Numbered from the stretch's first letter, positions 11,577 to 24,267 are shown. The stretch: DNA of 64,000 nt from Dastarcus helophoroides (GCA_028583605.1 CM053326.1:7882587-7946586); one strand, 5' to 3'. A program made the numbers and translations. Notes: generated by a model not told the origin, from the letters alone.

Positions 11577-14516
11577 GGGGAGAGTCTGGCCATCTTTTTG
11601 GATTTTTTTTTGATATCTAAGATTATTAATTATTATAACCAATATTGATCATTTTATATGAAAATTGCCTCAGTTGTCATAAGGATTATATAAACAAATG
11701 TCGGAAAAAATTACTTACATATAAATTTTGGTAACTTTTAAAAAGGTCTGCAACATGTCCACTGTACCGACAACGATGGTACAATGGCCACTATAGTATG
11801 GTACAATGGTCCCTATGATATGGTGTAGTGTACGACATTCTTTTAAAAAATAAGTGTACGCAAAAACAGCTGGACACTAATCAAAACAATTTATGTTAAA
11901 AAAAATATAAATTTTATTTCAAAAAAACTATAAAACTATAAAAAATTATATTTATGAGTATTGTATAAATATACATTCAAAAGACAAATTTAACAAAAAA
12001 AGTTAGTCAAACTAACAAATATTATACATAGATAAATTAGTAGAAAAAGAAAATAAATTCGCGGTTCTAGCGGTGCCGCCTGCTTTAAATGGCCTAGACA
12101 AGTGAAGCACAATATCCTTTGTGAAAACTGTTGCTGCATCGGCAACAACAGGATACGTAAAATTGTTACCGTTCCACCTTAGAAATGTTACATTGAATTC
12201 AGGAGTGTTTTCCAAAATTTCTGTAACACGTCCAACATAGTATTTTAGGGTTTTTTTTTGTAGCAAATTTCACAAGAACAAAAGAGTCCGGAGCAATATT
12301 TGCTATGTCATTGATGATTGCTTCATCGTCTTTGTCTGATTCAGAAAACAAATCCACATCATCGGAATCGGTCAGTTCAAAATCCAGATCGCTGTCGCTT
12401 GATTTTTCTTCGGGTTTTTTATTAACAGTAAATTTTGTTGTTGGTATTTCGTTCAAACAATCGGCCACTTTTCTTTTTAAACTGGGCTGTTTTTGTAGAC
12501 TTGTTTTTCGAGTTTTATTCAGCCTTCTTCAAGCCTTTTCAGAACAGGTGTGCTGGTTAATATTTCAGTTTTTTTCTTTTTCAATTGACGTCTTTTTATC
12601 GGAGCTGCAGCTGCACAAGGAAACGGTTTCAAAACAACAGGAGAAATAAATTGCTTCTCTAGAGTCCTGTTTATTAAGGATGAAGAGTTGGACGGTAGTG
12701 TTTCAGAAAAATATTGTCCTTTAGGTGAACTTTCCACTGTTTTAGTTATATTTTGTTGTGAATCTGTGACAGTGGCTGTCAGAAAATCTTCGTCATTGAA
12801 AATATGATTATTAAACGGGAATATCCCAGTGGATTGAAAACCTGATATACAGTTTCGAGGCGTGAAAGCTAGTGGGTATGATTGTCCCAAAATTTCTGCT
12901 ATATCATCAATACTAATATTTTTTCCCAGATTATTCAACAACCACGTCTTGCAGCCCTGATTGTAAAATTTTTTCAAGGGAAAGTAAACTAATTTATCCA
13001 AGGGCTGCAGTTTATGGCTAGTATGCGGCGGTAACGTTAGTAGTATTATGTTCTGCTCTTTTGCTAATTTTATAGTTGCCATTGAAACATGAGTTTCATG
13101 GTTGTCCATTACCAATAATACTGGCGATTCGAGTGTTGGTTTAGTGTGTTTAATAAAATGATTTAGCCATTGCCCAAAAATGTCAGCAGTTATCCATCCT
13201 GACATTGATGCTGTTCCAACAGTTCCAGGTGGCCCATTTTTCAGCATATAATCTCTAAAATTTTTTCTCGGGAATATCAGGAATGGTGGTATATTGTTTC
13301 CAATTGCATTGATACAACCGCACATAGTTACTAAAGTACCTAGCTCACTTGACGTTATGTGGCCAACCTGTTTTTGACCTTTCCTTGCAAGAACTTTTCC
13401 TACTCCTGGCACAGTAGTAAGGGCAGTTTCGTCGACGTTATAAACTTGTTCAGGCCCCAAATTGTGCTTCTCATAAATTTGATGAAGATTATTAAAAAAC
13501 TGTTGCACCATCGGTTTATTGAACCCCATAGCTCTTTCCAAAGACTTTGCTTCTGCTGACCGTACTCTTGTCTTCTCTTCATAAAACCATTGAACGATAA
13601 CCTTCCAGCAGTACAATTTTCTTTCCATGAGGCAGGTATGTTTTTCCCATTTGCAACCGCCAAATCATATGCCAATTTTCGGACATATTTTGGATTCATA
13701 CTATGATGAAGCTTGGTCATGGTTTGGAAGTATTCGCTGAGAAGGTCTTCTTCTTCAGAAGAAAATATTTGGTTAACACTGTAATTAGGAGAGAGACATT
13801 CTTGGTGCCCCTTCCAAAGATGGTGAATTCCAGTTAATTTCATCTTTCTTCTCTTTCTTCTTAGTGCACTACGGGGAATGCTGTGCCTAATAGCCGCGGC
13901 TTTAGCTGATAATCCTCCATTTACCACATCAAAAATTGCATTACGCATCGTTTCTGATGGAGTTTTACCAATTTCAACGTTTGTTTTCTTTCTGCGTGGC
14001 ATTTTCTTAAGCAATCTAAAATAAAAAAATATATACAATTATTCGAAATTATTCTGAATGCTTCCTCTAAAAGAGGTACAGTGGCCACTCCTTATTTATT
14101 TAGTTTAGTGGTGGCCGCTGTACCTATATTTAATCTGTCCACTGTACCAACCATCACATGCTTTAAAAAAAAGGAGGCAAGCAAAATAAATAGTTCCTGC
14201 ATTAGAATAATTTGTATATCAATAAATACTTACATGCTATAGGTGTAAGTCACCAATCGTAATTCACTCTGATATTTTTTATTTTGTCACTAATAATAAA
14301 GATCTCCGCTAGTTAAAATTTACTGCACGCACCAAATTTTAGGTTACATTTATTTCTAAGTGAATAACAGGACATCGTTAAATATAATTTCGTTGACATA
14401 TTATACGTTTGTTTGGATACCTTTATGTCAGATGGCAGCACTAGATCTTCTTTAATTTGAAAATAGCGAACAAGTGGCCAGTGTTCCTGTATGGCCACTG
14501 TTGCAGACTCTCCCCT
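11577..14516 (-). mobile_element. pogo/Tigger-type DNA transposon, full length
   Basis: Both ends carry the inverted repeat GGGGAGAGTCTG, and both abut TA (11575-11576 and 14517-14518), the Tc1/mariner/pogo target site. The 2940-bp length and the single CENP-B/jerky-like transposase on the minus strand fit pogo/Tigger. Subterminal copies of a GTACAGTGGCCAC-like motif lie at about 11757-11830 (left) and about 14076-14160 (right), probably transposase-binding repeats. The flanks are non-coding. Confidence 0.9.
12012..14002 (-). pseudogene. pogo/Tigger transposase with three frameshifts
   Basis: The protein starts MPRRKKTNVEIGKTPSETM at 14002 (the upstream in-frame ATG at 14038 is less likely). 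It has an N-terminal psq-type helix-turn-helix (GGLSAKAAAIRHSIPRSALRR) and then a CENP-B-type HTH. The frame shifts near 13575, where FNGFMKRR continues as KTRVRSAEAKSLERAMGFN. The DDE_1 catalytic domain follows with VYNVDETAL, LLVMDNHETH and HTSHKLQPLD as the three acidic residues. A second frameshift near 12525 leads into an acidic tail (SSDSDLDFELTDSDD). A third, near 12250 in a T-run, leads to YYVGRVTEILENT and a C-terminus ending at 12012. Reading across the breaks gives about 660 codons, the length expected for insect Tigger-like proteins with this acidic tail. The breaks make the copy inactive as it stands. Confidence 0.88.
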
Positions 14517-14518
14517 AC

Positions 14519-17500
14519 ACAGTGCTGATATAAACTTAGTTTTTTTAAATAGTACACCCTGTATATTTTTACAGAGCTGGATAGCCTCATAAAAATGTAG
14601 CATTATAAAGGTTTTATGGGGGTTTTGATGGGTTGTTTTGCTATTAGAGGATCATAAATCCGGAGACAGGACGCCGATGCAGCCATTTGTAAACACTCAG
14701 TATGATGTAGGCTTAACCAATTTGCGACATAAAAATCATTGATAGTTTTTTAGTTTTCATAAATCATTAAAATGTTGTTTTATATTTTCTAGTTATATAG
14801 AGTGATGGAGGTTTGCAAATCCAAAAATTACTAAAAAATTTTAAATAGAGTGGCTCATAGAAATACCTTTCCAATAACGCCAATTACGTAAAGTTTCTTT
14901 TGATAGGTTTCCAGCAAATTATCCTTAAACTTAATTTCTTATTATTTTTAAAAATGTTAATTTTTATAATTTTGTTCTTTATTTTACCTCTGAAAACCAG
15001 ATAATGTGGTGCCATCCTCTTGAAACGATCTTTTCAACCAAGGGTCAGGAGAGACAGGACATATCTTTTTATTTAAAAAATTGTAGTTCTTCTTATCTCC
15101 CTGTATGGAGAAAAATCCAAAAACTACTTTCAAATGTAGCAAACTATTTATAAATAGAAACATGGAAATCAGTTTTTTTAAAAAATGTTGCGGATACATT
15201 TTTATTTGAATTTATTTCAGTTAATATGTATTTAATAAGTACTGACTAATATCAATATTCTTCTTTAAATAAAGCTCTTTCATTAAAGCATTAAGATCTA
15301 AATAAAAATATTATAAACATTAGAAGTGGCATTGTTATTTCATAAATAATTTTCCATTTCATTGCGAAAAACATTAGCGATATATGCGCATAACCTCTTG
15401 CGAATGCTAATGTCTGTTACACACTACCCTGTACATATGTCAGAATTTAAGAGTTAAATATACTTCTTATTCAGTTTAATTTAACTAGCAAACAAGAAAG
15501 ATTAGAACAATTTCTAAAACGTTTCATTTACATAAGCAGCAATTATTAAGAACACCTATGTGTGAGGACGTATTTCGTAGGTTATCTACATAGTTTTGAA
15601 GAAAAGTGATAATTCCAATTATTACTATCATGTTACTTTGGCATTTGCAATTTCATTTAAGATATTTAATCTGGTTGAATTTTTCATTTCGTCTTGCGAT
15701 TTAAGTTTGAGATCTTTAGAACAATGCTGAGTTTAGAAGCCTGACAAAGTTCGTCCAAAATCGTAACGGAAGAAATTTTGCATTATAAATGACACACATC
15801 AACAAAACAAGAATGAAAATGCTAAAACAATCTTACCGTAATTAGAGACGTTTACAGTGAAACAATAATTATAAAGTTAAAAATTTTTGCTTGAGAAAAA
15901 GGCTCGAACTAACTAATTTTATAAACACACTTCTGTTATAGACTCTATAGTTAGAGTCTGACATTCTGAATTATCCTTCTGATTGGGTCTGCCATATCCT
16001 GCTTATCTGGAGAATGAACTAATTGTTACAAATACTGAAATCGCCAATATTTAAATTAATAAGTACATATCTTTTCAATTTTGGTTTTTCTAACGATTAC
16101 GAATATTACGATATTTTAAATGAAAATCTTATCGAGTGTGATTTGTTTTTTTATTTCTTGTCATAAGAAGACTTTTAAGGAAAAGGCATATGATTTTTTA
16201 TTAACTATTTAGTTAAACTACCAATATTTGGTTTGTTTATAGGACAAGGTAAGAATATTTTGAAGACAAATAAAATTTTTTTATAAAAAGTTGCCTTCGA
16301 GGAAGCTTCTTTCTCCTATTTATTAAATGGTTTTTTTATATAGTCCCTGGTTACCGTGTATTTCAGTCACATTATTTTTTAAAAAGGCTCAACACACTAA
16401 TCCTATATTCATTATGTAATATTCATTTTTATAAACTCAAACTGTTGAGGAAGTGTTTATGTTTTTATAATGAGTAAATAAATAATACGTTGAGAGAATA
16501 TGCGAAAGATCGTCAATGCGTGTAAAATTCGATATGTTTTCTTTGATCAAAGTTTTAAATGATATACCCTCATCCAATTTTCTCCATGTTATTAAACTAC
16601 TTTGAATATATACATATTTTATTTCATATCTTGTTAGACGAGATCATATTATAAATATTGCTTCGACATCAAAGAGCTCTCTTCTTGCAATGTAGGGCCT
16701 GGGTAATTTGCCTGTTGCTTGGATATTTCCTTCTCTTCCCGGCATTAAATATTAAATTATTTCAAGCATGCTGAACGAGTAAACTGTTCAACAATAGGGA
16801 TATTCTTTTTAAAATGCACCTCAAGGGATTACGAAAGCACTTAATAAAATAGATATACACTTGAGCTGCTGATGTGCTAAGGGACGAAGGGCTCGTCTCG
16901 ACGGAAACCTAATTTACCTACCCATTTAATTGTATATCGAACACTATGAATTCCCATTGTTATGCTGATAACAGAACGTCTTTTACAGGCGTGAACCCCA
17001 ATTTCGATTATTTGAAGCAAATTGCTCATTTATATCCCACTAAGGCCTGATGTAAACCTATTATTTTATTTAATGGCTTCTACATTTCGCAGTAGTACTA
17101 TTTTGCTGGAATTTACAACAATGCTTTATCTAGCGTACAAAACAAGAAATCTAATTATGGACGAGCTGCAGACAATACCGCGATCTTTTAGGTTATTACC
17201 CATTGCTGTCGGGATGATCTTTCATTGTTAAATTTGATATCTTGCATCTGAGGTCTGTCTGATAATGTTAAAAATCTGCATAGAGATAGGTATCCAAATT
17301 TTGTTTAATTCCAATGGGATACATTTTTTTTATTACTAATATTATTTCTTAAAGTAAACTTGTTCATATATTATTTTTTATGCAATCCCAGAATTGTTGA
17401 GATTTTAAGCAATTACTGAAAGAAAGAAGCAAAAATCATAACGACCTTATAAAAACTATGGTTACACAACCAGAACAATGTCATTTTAAACAAACTTGTA

Positions 17501-18720
17501 ACATTAGGGTGGGCCTTTTCCGAAATTAAACATATATTTTCTTTACTGGGTTTCAAGGATACATTTTACTAATTTTGGTTGAAGTCGGTTAAGTGATTAG
17601 GCAGTGACAAATTTAACAAACATACGGACGGACGATTTGTATATTAATATATCGATATGTAAAATTAAATAAACTCATTATTTTCCACAAATTTTTGAAA
17701 TAAATGATGCAATTAAGTTCTTTAAAATACTTTTTATTTATTGATGTAAAAGATATAATACATGTTTCTTTTGGGCAATACACAAAAATATAATTTCTTC
17801 TATTAATTTGCCACAATCGATTTAACACGAGAACTTATAAAAAACCAAAATGAATGGCAGAGAAAAATAATTATGTTTTAAATAGAACCGAATATTTTTT
17901 CCTCCGACCCTCGATTAAATTAGAGGAAAGTCAAACGATCCAGTAACTCCATAATTTGGTGATCTTGAAAATTACTTTTCCTTTGTACATACAAAATTGG
18001 AATTCTGAGCTCAGAGATTGTTCGGCTTAAGCGCACATTCAGGGCAACCTCTGCAATAAAAAACGAAATTACTTCCTTTTGTGGATATGCTGATTCCACA
18101 CGCAGTGGCGTACAAAAATTAATTTGAATGTGAATCTTTTTCCGCAATTCGCTGCGTTTTACTTACGTAATTTCTTAGTATCTTTTTTGAAGTTTACTAA
18201 CTGTGTGGTTTCACTTATGTCTCTTTCAGTTTTAGTTTTAAAATTAAATCTTTCGATTCATTACTTATGTTGTCTTGTGAAAATCTCGTTTTTCTCAGCA
18301 CATTAATTTATAATTATTACCTAATTGGTTCCCAAATCGTTTCGAAATTTATATCTGATTATTAGAGACTGGATTTTAGTTAAAATCCTATGATGTTACC
18401 TTTTAACCTTTTTCAGCGTTTTTAATGTTTTATTGGCTAAATTTTAATTTTGATTATTTTTTGCTTTTTTATACATGACTTGGACCTATTTTCAGAAAGT
18501 TTTGTGCGTATTTATCTTTTTCTATGGGTTTTCCCAATATATTTACACTTCTGAAGAATTTGAGCAGAAATATAAATACTCAATAAAATAAAGCAATAAA
18601 ATATCAATTTAAAGCATCATGATCACAATGAAAAGTATTAATATACATTTCCAAGAAAAGTAATTTAACAACAATTACTTTATTCTTCATGGTAGACCCT
18701 TCTTGACCGGAAATATTATG
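14519..18720. other. AT-rich intergenic DNA, no gene recognised
   Basis: About 4.2 kb with only short chance ORFs on both strands. No transposase, RT, splice-linked exons or RNA gene could be supported. Confidence 0.5.
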
Positions 18721-18999
18721 TTTTTTTCAATTTATTTAACATTTCTTCGGCCCAGTTTGGAAATATTTAAATTTTTATGGTTTGTTGACAATTTTCTAAA
18801 CAGTTTTTGAAATGCGACTACGTGATATTTAAATTTATTGAAAACGTCACTTCATGACAGGTCACAAATTAAGAGGTTATTTTATTTTACATAGAATAGA
18901 AATAATGAAAAATAGGAGACCAAAATTAGATATGGAAAAAATAAAAATTTTGTTTTTTTGATAAATTAGGAAAATATAAAAAATACATAAAAAATTGTA

Positions 19000-19046
19000 G
19001 CACTGGACATCGATTTTTCGCTCTCATTTGAGCTTGTCAGCAGTGC
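19000..19046 (-). ncRNA. Hammerhead motif, mutated copy (left arm)
   Basis: The minus strand has stem I GCACTG/CAGTGC and stem II GCTC-AAATGA-GAGC preserved. The core reads CTGACAA instead of CTGACGA and GAAAA instead of GAAAC, changes expected to abolish cleavage. Confidence 0.65.
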
Positions 19047-19525
19047 ATAACATGAAAAAGGAAAAATAAGGAAGAAATACCTAAAAATAATTTTTTTTTT
19101 TTAAATATAAAAAAGAAAAATTAAGAAATTTTAACATGAATAGTCGTTTCATCATCAATTTACTGTGTTAAAAATTTGTACTGTGTTAAAAATTTAAATA
19201 TTTGAAGTTCGATCCACAAGAAACAACTACTCCGAGGGCTAATACCCCTTCCGGCATTGATCTACACTTGTGGGTCGAACTTATATGCTCTTGGTGACTA
19301 CTGTTCCTAACTGCTGAAATCTATTCAGCTTGGTAGTTAGAAGCACTCACCATTTGCGGAGTCCGGGCTTCAAATATTTAAATTTTTATCACAGTAAAAA
19401 TTTTTAACACAGTAAATTGATGATGAAACGTCTATTCATGTTAAAATTTCTTAATTTTTCTTTTTTATATTTAAAAAAAAAATATGTTTAGGTATTTCTT
19501 CCTTATTTTTCCCTTTTCATGTTAT

Positions 19526-19572
19526 GCACTGCTGACGAGCTCAAATGAGAGCGAAACATCAATGTCCAGTGC
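19526..19572 (+). ncRNA. Complete type I hammerhead ribozyme motif
   Basis: In order: stem I 5' strand GCACTG (19526-19531), core CTGACGA (19532-19538), stem II GCTC / loop AAATGA / GAGC (19539-19552), GAAAC (19553-19557), a short loop ATCAAT, GTC (19564-19566) and stem I 3' strand CAGTGC (19567-19572). All conserved hammerhead nucleotides are present. Stem III is the minimal AC/GT seen in PLE-type hammerheads. Predicted self-cleavage lies between 19566 and 19567. Short stem III in this class often means activity as a dimer; activity is inferred, not shown. Confidence 0.8.
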
Positions 19573-19855
19573 TACAACTTTTTATGTATTTTTTATATTT
19601 TCCTAATTTACCAAAAAAACAAAATTTTTATTTTTTTTCCATATCTAATTTTGGTCTCCTATTTTTCATTATTCCTATTCTATGTAAAATAAAATAATCT
19701 CTTAATTTGTGAACTGTCATGAAGTGACGTTTTCAATAAATTTAAATATCACGTAGTCGCATTTCAAAAACTGTTTAGAAAATTGTCAACAAACCATAAA
19801 AATTTAAATATTTCCAAACTGGGCCGAAGAAGTGTTAAATAAATTGAAAAAAAAA

Positions 19856-21184
19856 CTATTACTTTTATGATCTACCCAGTCTCCTTTAAGTTTTGCCTGC
19901 TATTGTGACGCAGGATAATTGGACCTTGTTGCCTATTTATCTTAATTTAATTTCTAAATAAAAGTAGATATGTGGGTCATATGATAAAATTACCTGAAAG
20001 ATATTCCATTTCTAAAAGATATCTTTTAACTGTATTCTATAACCTGCACTCCTGTGCAAAAAACGTCTTTAGAAAATGCTCTGTTTCAATTCATAGTTTG
20101 AAGTCAGCTAGAGAAAATTAGGTTTTCTTTCAACTTTCTTCAAATTTCCATTTAAATTTGTAATCTTAACTTTCATCTCAATTTTAAAATTTGTACCCCA
20201 ACCTTTGGAATTTGAACATTCTTTTTAAATTCTGGAACATCAGATGTTTTTTTTAATTTCAAATTTCCTCTTAACGTTCAACTCTGTTTCTAAGTGAATA
20301 CAACTTCAATTCTTAAGTTTTTTCCTCTGGGAAATCTTAAAATGTTAATGTTTTCTAGAACTATTGTTGCTATGTGAATTTGTAATATCGAAATACATTT
20401 AATTTTTTCCGAATTTCAAAAAAAAGTTTTAACCATTAACTTATTCGTCGTTTTTTTTTTGAGTTTTAAGTTTATTCTCAAAATTTGAACCCTTTTTGAG
20501 AATTTTAAGTTTGAATTAGATTTTGTGTTAAATGTGAAGTATGTCTATTATTTTAAATTTTTTTTTTCTTAAAATTCAGAATTTAAATCTTTGGTCTTTA
20601 CTTTAAACCCATAAATATTGTCTCAAAACCACGACTCTTTCTATAAATTTGGAAATTTCCCGACATTTTTGTGAAAAATGTCATATCGAAGTTCTGAACT
20701 TAATCTTGAGTTTTTTGAATATGGAATTTTAAAAAGTCTACAATTAGAGTAAAGAAAGTCGTTTTAGAAAAATAACTCGGTCGTAATTAAACGACCGAGT
20801 TTATACTTAAAAAAAACTATTGGATTCATTAATAAACATTTCTGCAAATTATAATTTTCTTAGAAATTTTTAACTGTCGGGCAAAAAGTGGATTATATTA
20901 ATTCCTAACACATTTACCCCTTCGAACTCAAAATTTTCAGTATTTTAAATTCGAAATTTTAGAAATATGTTGACATTTAGAATTACTGTTTAAATTTCAA
21001 GCAAAAAGAAGTTGTATGAAAAAAAATTGGGGTCAGAATTTTCAAAAAAAAGAACTATAAAAATTGCAACTGAGGTTTAAATAAGGAATTTTAGAAAAAA
21101 GCCTCCAGTTTTCAAAAGATTAAATCTGTTAACAAAAACTAACCACATTCAACATTTTCTCTTTAAACAAAATTCAGAAATATA
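19856..21184. other. Low-complexity AT-rich DNA
   Basis: Repeated short A/T-rich words such as TTTGAAATTT and TTAAATTT dominate. There is no supported gene. Confidence 0.5.
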
Positions 21185-21188
21185 TATA

Positions 21189-21766
21189 CAGGGTGTTACA
21201 AAAGTCCGGGCCGCTACTTCAGGAGCATATTCTACACTGGCAGATATTGTCAAGTACAATTGTTTTCTTTACGATCAGTTTGCATGACCAACTTATTTTT
21301 TCTTATACAAATTAGTTAGAATTTCGAAGACGGGATAGGATTATTTAAACGCCTTTTTCTCGGAAACGGTTACTTTTAGCGACTTTGAGAAAGAGTATCT
21401 TTTTTGTATAAAAAATGTTGCTTTTTACGATTATGGCACTTTTGTGTCGAAATATTGTAATACAAAAAAGTTACGGCAAAAAATAATCGCGGGCAACCCC
21501 CTACACACCACGCTACTGCTTATTTAAAAAATATGTTACATGAGAATATGCCTAATCCAATTCTTTAACTGCTTGCCCAATTTCATAACTTTGCTACTAA
21601 CCGTTAACTTTTTGTAGTAAAAAAACCACTTTAGGGGCGCCATTTGTAAATGGTCATATCTCCGTTAGGAGGCAATTTAAAGAAAAAAATGTATTTTAAC
21701 ATTTTTCATATTTTAATGTGTAGAATATGCTCCTGAAGTAGCGGCCCGGACTTTTGTAACACCCTG
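21189..21766. mobile_element. 578-bp MITE with 49-bp perfect TIRs
   Basis: The TIRs begin CAGGGTGTTACAAAAGTCCG and are identical over 49 bp (21189-21237 and 21718-21766). Both sides abut TATA (21185-21188 and 21767-21770), a TA or TATA target duplication. The interior is non-coding. Perfect TIRs imply a recent insertion. Confidence 0.85.
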
Positions 21767-21831
21767 TATATTTGCTGGAACCTTCAATGTTTTCTCAAAA
21801 TTGTCAGGGGATTTGTTTTTAATTTTAAAGT

Positions 21832-21856
21832 CGAGGGAGAGAGAGAGGGAGAGAGA

Positions 21857-21955
<99 letters not shown>

Positions 21956-21956
21956 T
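21832..21956. repeat. (GA)n microsatellite
   Basis: About 120 bp of GA dinucleotides with a few G and A interruptions. ORFs of alternating Arg/Glu or Leu/Ser across it are artefacts of the repeat. Confidence 0.95.
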
Positions 21957-23462
21957 AAAAATATTTTGAAAAAATCCAAATTTTAAGCCAATGCTGCTAA
22001 AATAATGCTAAAATAAAATATGAATTTAAAGTTGAAATTGATAGTTTAAATTTGATAAATAAGATGGAAACTTCAATGTTCTTTTGAATGGTTATCGAAA
22101 GTCTAAATTTTAAGAAAAAAGTTGAATTTTTAAAATCATACTGAAATTAGAAAAAATCAAGTTCAGAAAAAAACCTCGACATTTTTTTATTATGAAGTTA
22201 AAATTTTTCGAAAAAATTAAAAATTTCGAACTGAAACTGATTGGTTAAAGTTATAAAAAATCCTAAATTTTTCAGTTTAAAAATTTTCAAATTTTGTGCA
22301 AAACTCAAAATTTATAGAAGAATCGACAATTTAGACATTTTTTTTTAAAGTTCAATCCACATTTTAGAAAAATTATGGACGAAATTTCTAAAAAAAGTTA
22401 TTTAAAAATGTCTTCTCATGAATTTGGCTTATAAGTGATTTTGAATTTTTAGTAAAGGGTTGAATATTCAAAATTTTATTCAAATACCAAATTTAAACTT
22501 TGGATTTTTAAAGTCGGAAATTGTAAAAATGTTATCATAGAATCCAAGCTTTTCTCTAAATTCCGTGTTAAATCTCATTTGTATAAATTTCCAGTTCCTA
22601 TTAGAATTTAGTTTTTTTTTCAAAAATTGAAATTTTTAACCTACAAAATTCGACAATTTTTAAATAAAATTTAAAACGTAAGATCAAAATTTCGAATAAA
22701 AAATAAAAAATTTCAAGAAAAGTTTAAATTATTAAGGTTTATTAATTATAAAAAATAGTTACTTCTAAAAACATGTAAATCTAACTAATCTAACATAAAT
22801 TTTTATAAAGAAGTCGTAATGACCAAAATTTTCTTAAAATAAGAGATTCAATTCGTAGTAAACAATATCAAGCGTCCATCGAAATGCAAAGAAATGCATT
22901 TTCTGTTTTTAATCAAAAACCATTCGTCGGACGAAAATAGTTATGAAGGAATTTTTACAAAGAAATAAAATATTTTACTGAAAACCATATTTATTTTGAA
23001 AAATAAATCACTGGCGTAATTTTTTTTCTTTTTATTTATTTGGGTAAGAATGTTCAAAGACACGTTAATCGAATACCATTAGTCATAGGAAAAAAAATGA
23101 GGGGGTATTTTTACCAAGAAATGAAGGATGTTTATGAAATTAGTAGCTATTTAAAAAAAAACAATGGCGTACCATATTTTTTGCTAAGAATACTCGAAGG
23201 CACGGACACGCCTAATAGAAGTGGAACAAATATTTTTACTGCAGATTGCGCTTTTATGCCTAGGTGGTATCTACCAAAATTGAAAAAAAAAATTTGAGAG
23301 GTTTCAAAGTATTTAAAGAAAAACGAAATTTTTTCCTCATTTTCAAAACCCTGTATCTTAAAAATAAAGTGGAGTTGGACCTATGTCTATAAAAACTTTT
23401 TTCTCAAAATGCCCAAAGGATTATGCTCCTTAAGTAGTAGCATCTTATTCAAAAACACCTCA
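21957..23462. repeat. Low-complexity AT-rich DNA with a short internal duplication
   Basis: Mostly degenerate AAAATTT words. Near 23035-23080 and 23170-23220 a block with TAAGAATGTTCAAAGACACG / TAAGAATACTCGAAGGCACG occurs twice in direct orientation, so the 85-codon ORF spanning it is a repeat artefact. Confidence 0.5.
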
Positions 23463-24082
23463 TACCAAGCTGGCCTTTTGTAATTGGGTATCCTCTACAT
23501 TATTTCTTCGTAGTCTAAAAACAATTTTAGGGAGAAATAAGTTTTTCTGATGCCATTTAACCCTGCCTAAATGACGATACTTTTTCCATTTAATTAACAT
23601 GGGGATTTTGCACTTTTTGGAGAATAATTTTTTTTGCTAATTATATTCATTAAATGGTCAGCTGTTGTTGATTCTTATTCTATTATGATCCCTTTATATG
23701 AGAGGTTTTCATATTAAAGTTAAAAATATATCTCATAATATTCACGTGGGTTGAAATTGCGAAATTTATTTTAAATGTTTTTTAAAAATAATTTTATATA
23801 TATTTTTTAATTTATCACCTATTTTAGGGCATTCCTGTACTAAGATGTTATACCTTTTATTTTTCACTTTAAGTAACAATTTAATCAAAATTTGAATTAA
23901 AAATAATTAAGAATTCATTTTAAATTAGCTATAAGTATGATACCTTAAAACCATTTAGCGGTCGAATATGCATTTTTAAAATGAGAAGTATTTTCACGTT
24001 GGTTAAATGATTTAAATTTTTACGTATTGCTGTTGTATGTTTTAAGAAATAATTTTTCCTACAAATTTATTACACTTAGGGT

Positions 24083-24267
24083 ATTCTAATGCACAGACCA
24101 ATCGGTTTGAACATTTATTAAATTCGAAGTTTGGAAACCAAATACCGGTTTCGATCTTGTTAGACTTCGTCAGTTTGGTATATCCAACTCGAAGATCGAA
24201 ACCGGTATTTGGTTTTCAAACTTCGAATCTAATAAATGTTCAAACCTATTGGTCTGTGCATTAGAAT
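24083..24267. mobile_element. Hammerhead snapback unit
   Basis: Left arm 24083-24156 and right arm 24190-24267 are reverse complements (TTCTAATGCACAGACC at the outer ends, ATACCGGTTTCGATCTT inside). The 33-bp centre contains the hammerhead core on the minus strand. The right arm repeats only the 3' half of the motif (AGATCGAAACCGGTATTTGG), so the unit is an asymmetric inverted pair of PLE-like termini. Confidence 0.75.
24137..24179 (-). ncRNA. Complete hammerhead motif (minus strand)
   Basis: Minus-strand order: stem I ACCAAA, core CTGACGA (24173-24167), stem II AGTCT / AACA / AGATC, GAAAC (24152-24148), palindromic stem III ACCGGT, then A as cleavage nucleotide and stem I 3' strand TTTGGT (24142-24137). 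The base of stem II has one mismatch (A opposite C) and a G-T pair. Predicted cleavage lies between 24143 and 24142. Confidence 0.7.

Larger units (their letters stand above)
18721..19855. mobile_element. 1.1-kb snapback element with hammerhead motif
   Basis: The left arm 18721-19210 and right arm 19366-19855 are near-perfect reverse complements (about 490 bp each, a few percent mismatch). They are separated by a 155-bp loop that contains its own short inverted pair GTTCGATCCACAAG / CTTGTGGGTCGAAC. Outer ends are T-run (left) and A-run (right), and TATTA occurs next to both ends, a possible short target duplication. There is no ORF. Each arm carries a copy of a hammerhead ribozyme sequence, intact in the right arm and mutated in the left. 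The organisation matches PLE-derived inverted terminal repeats rather than a DNA-transposon MITE, but no PLE coding sequence is attached. Confidence 0.85.

Noticed and set aside
21713..21986. ORFs of alternating Ser/Leu or Arg/Glu on both strands
   Set aside because: They are translations of the (GA)n microsatellite.
23040..23297. 85-codon ORF on +
   Set aside because: It lies across a directly repeated non-coding block and resembles no family.
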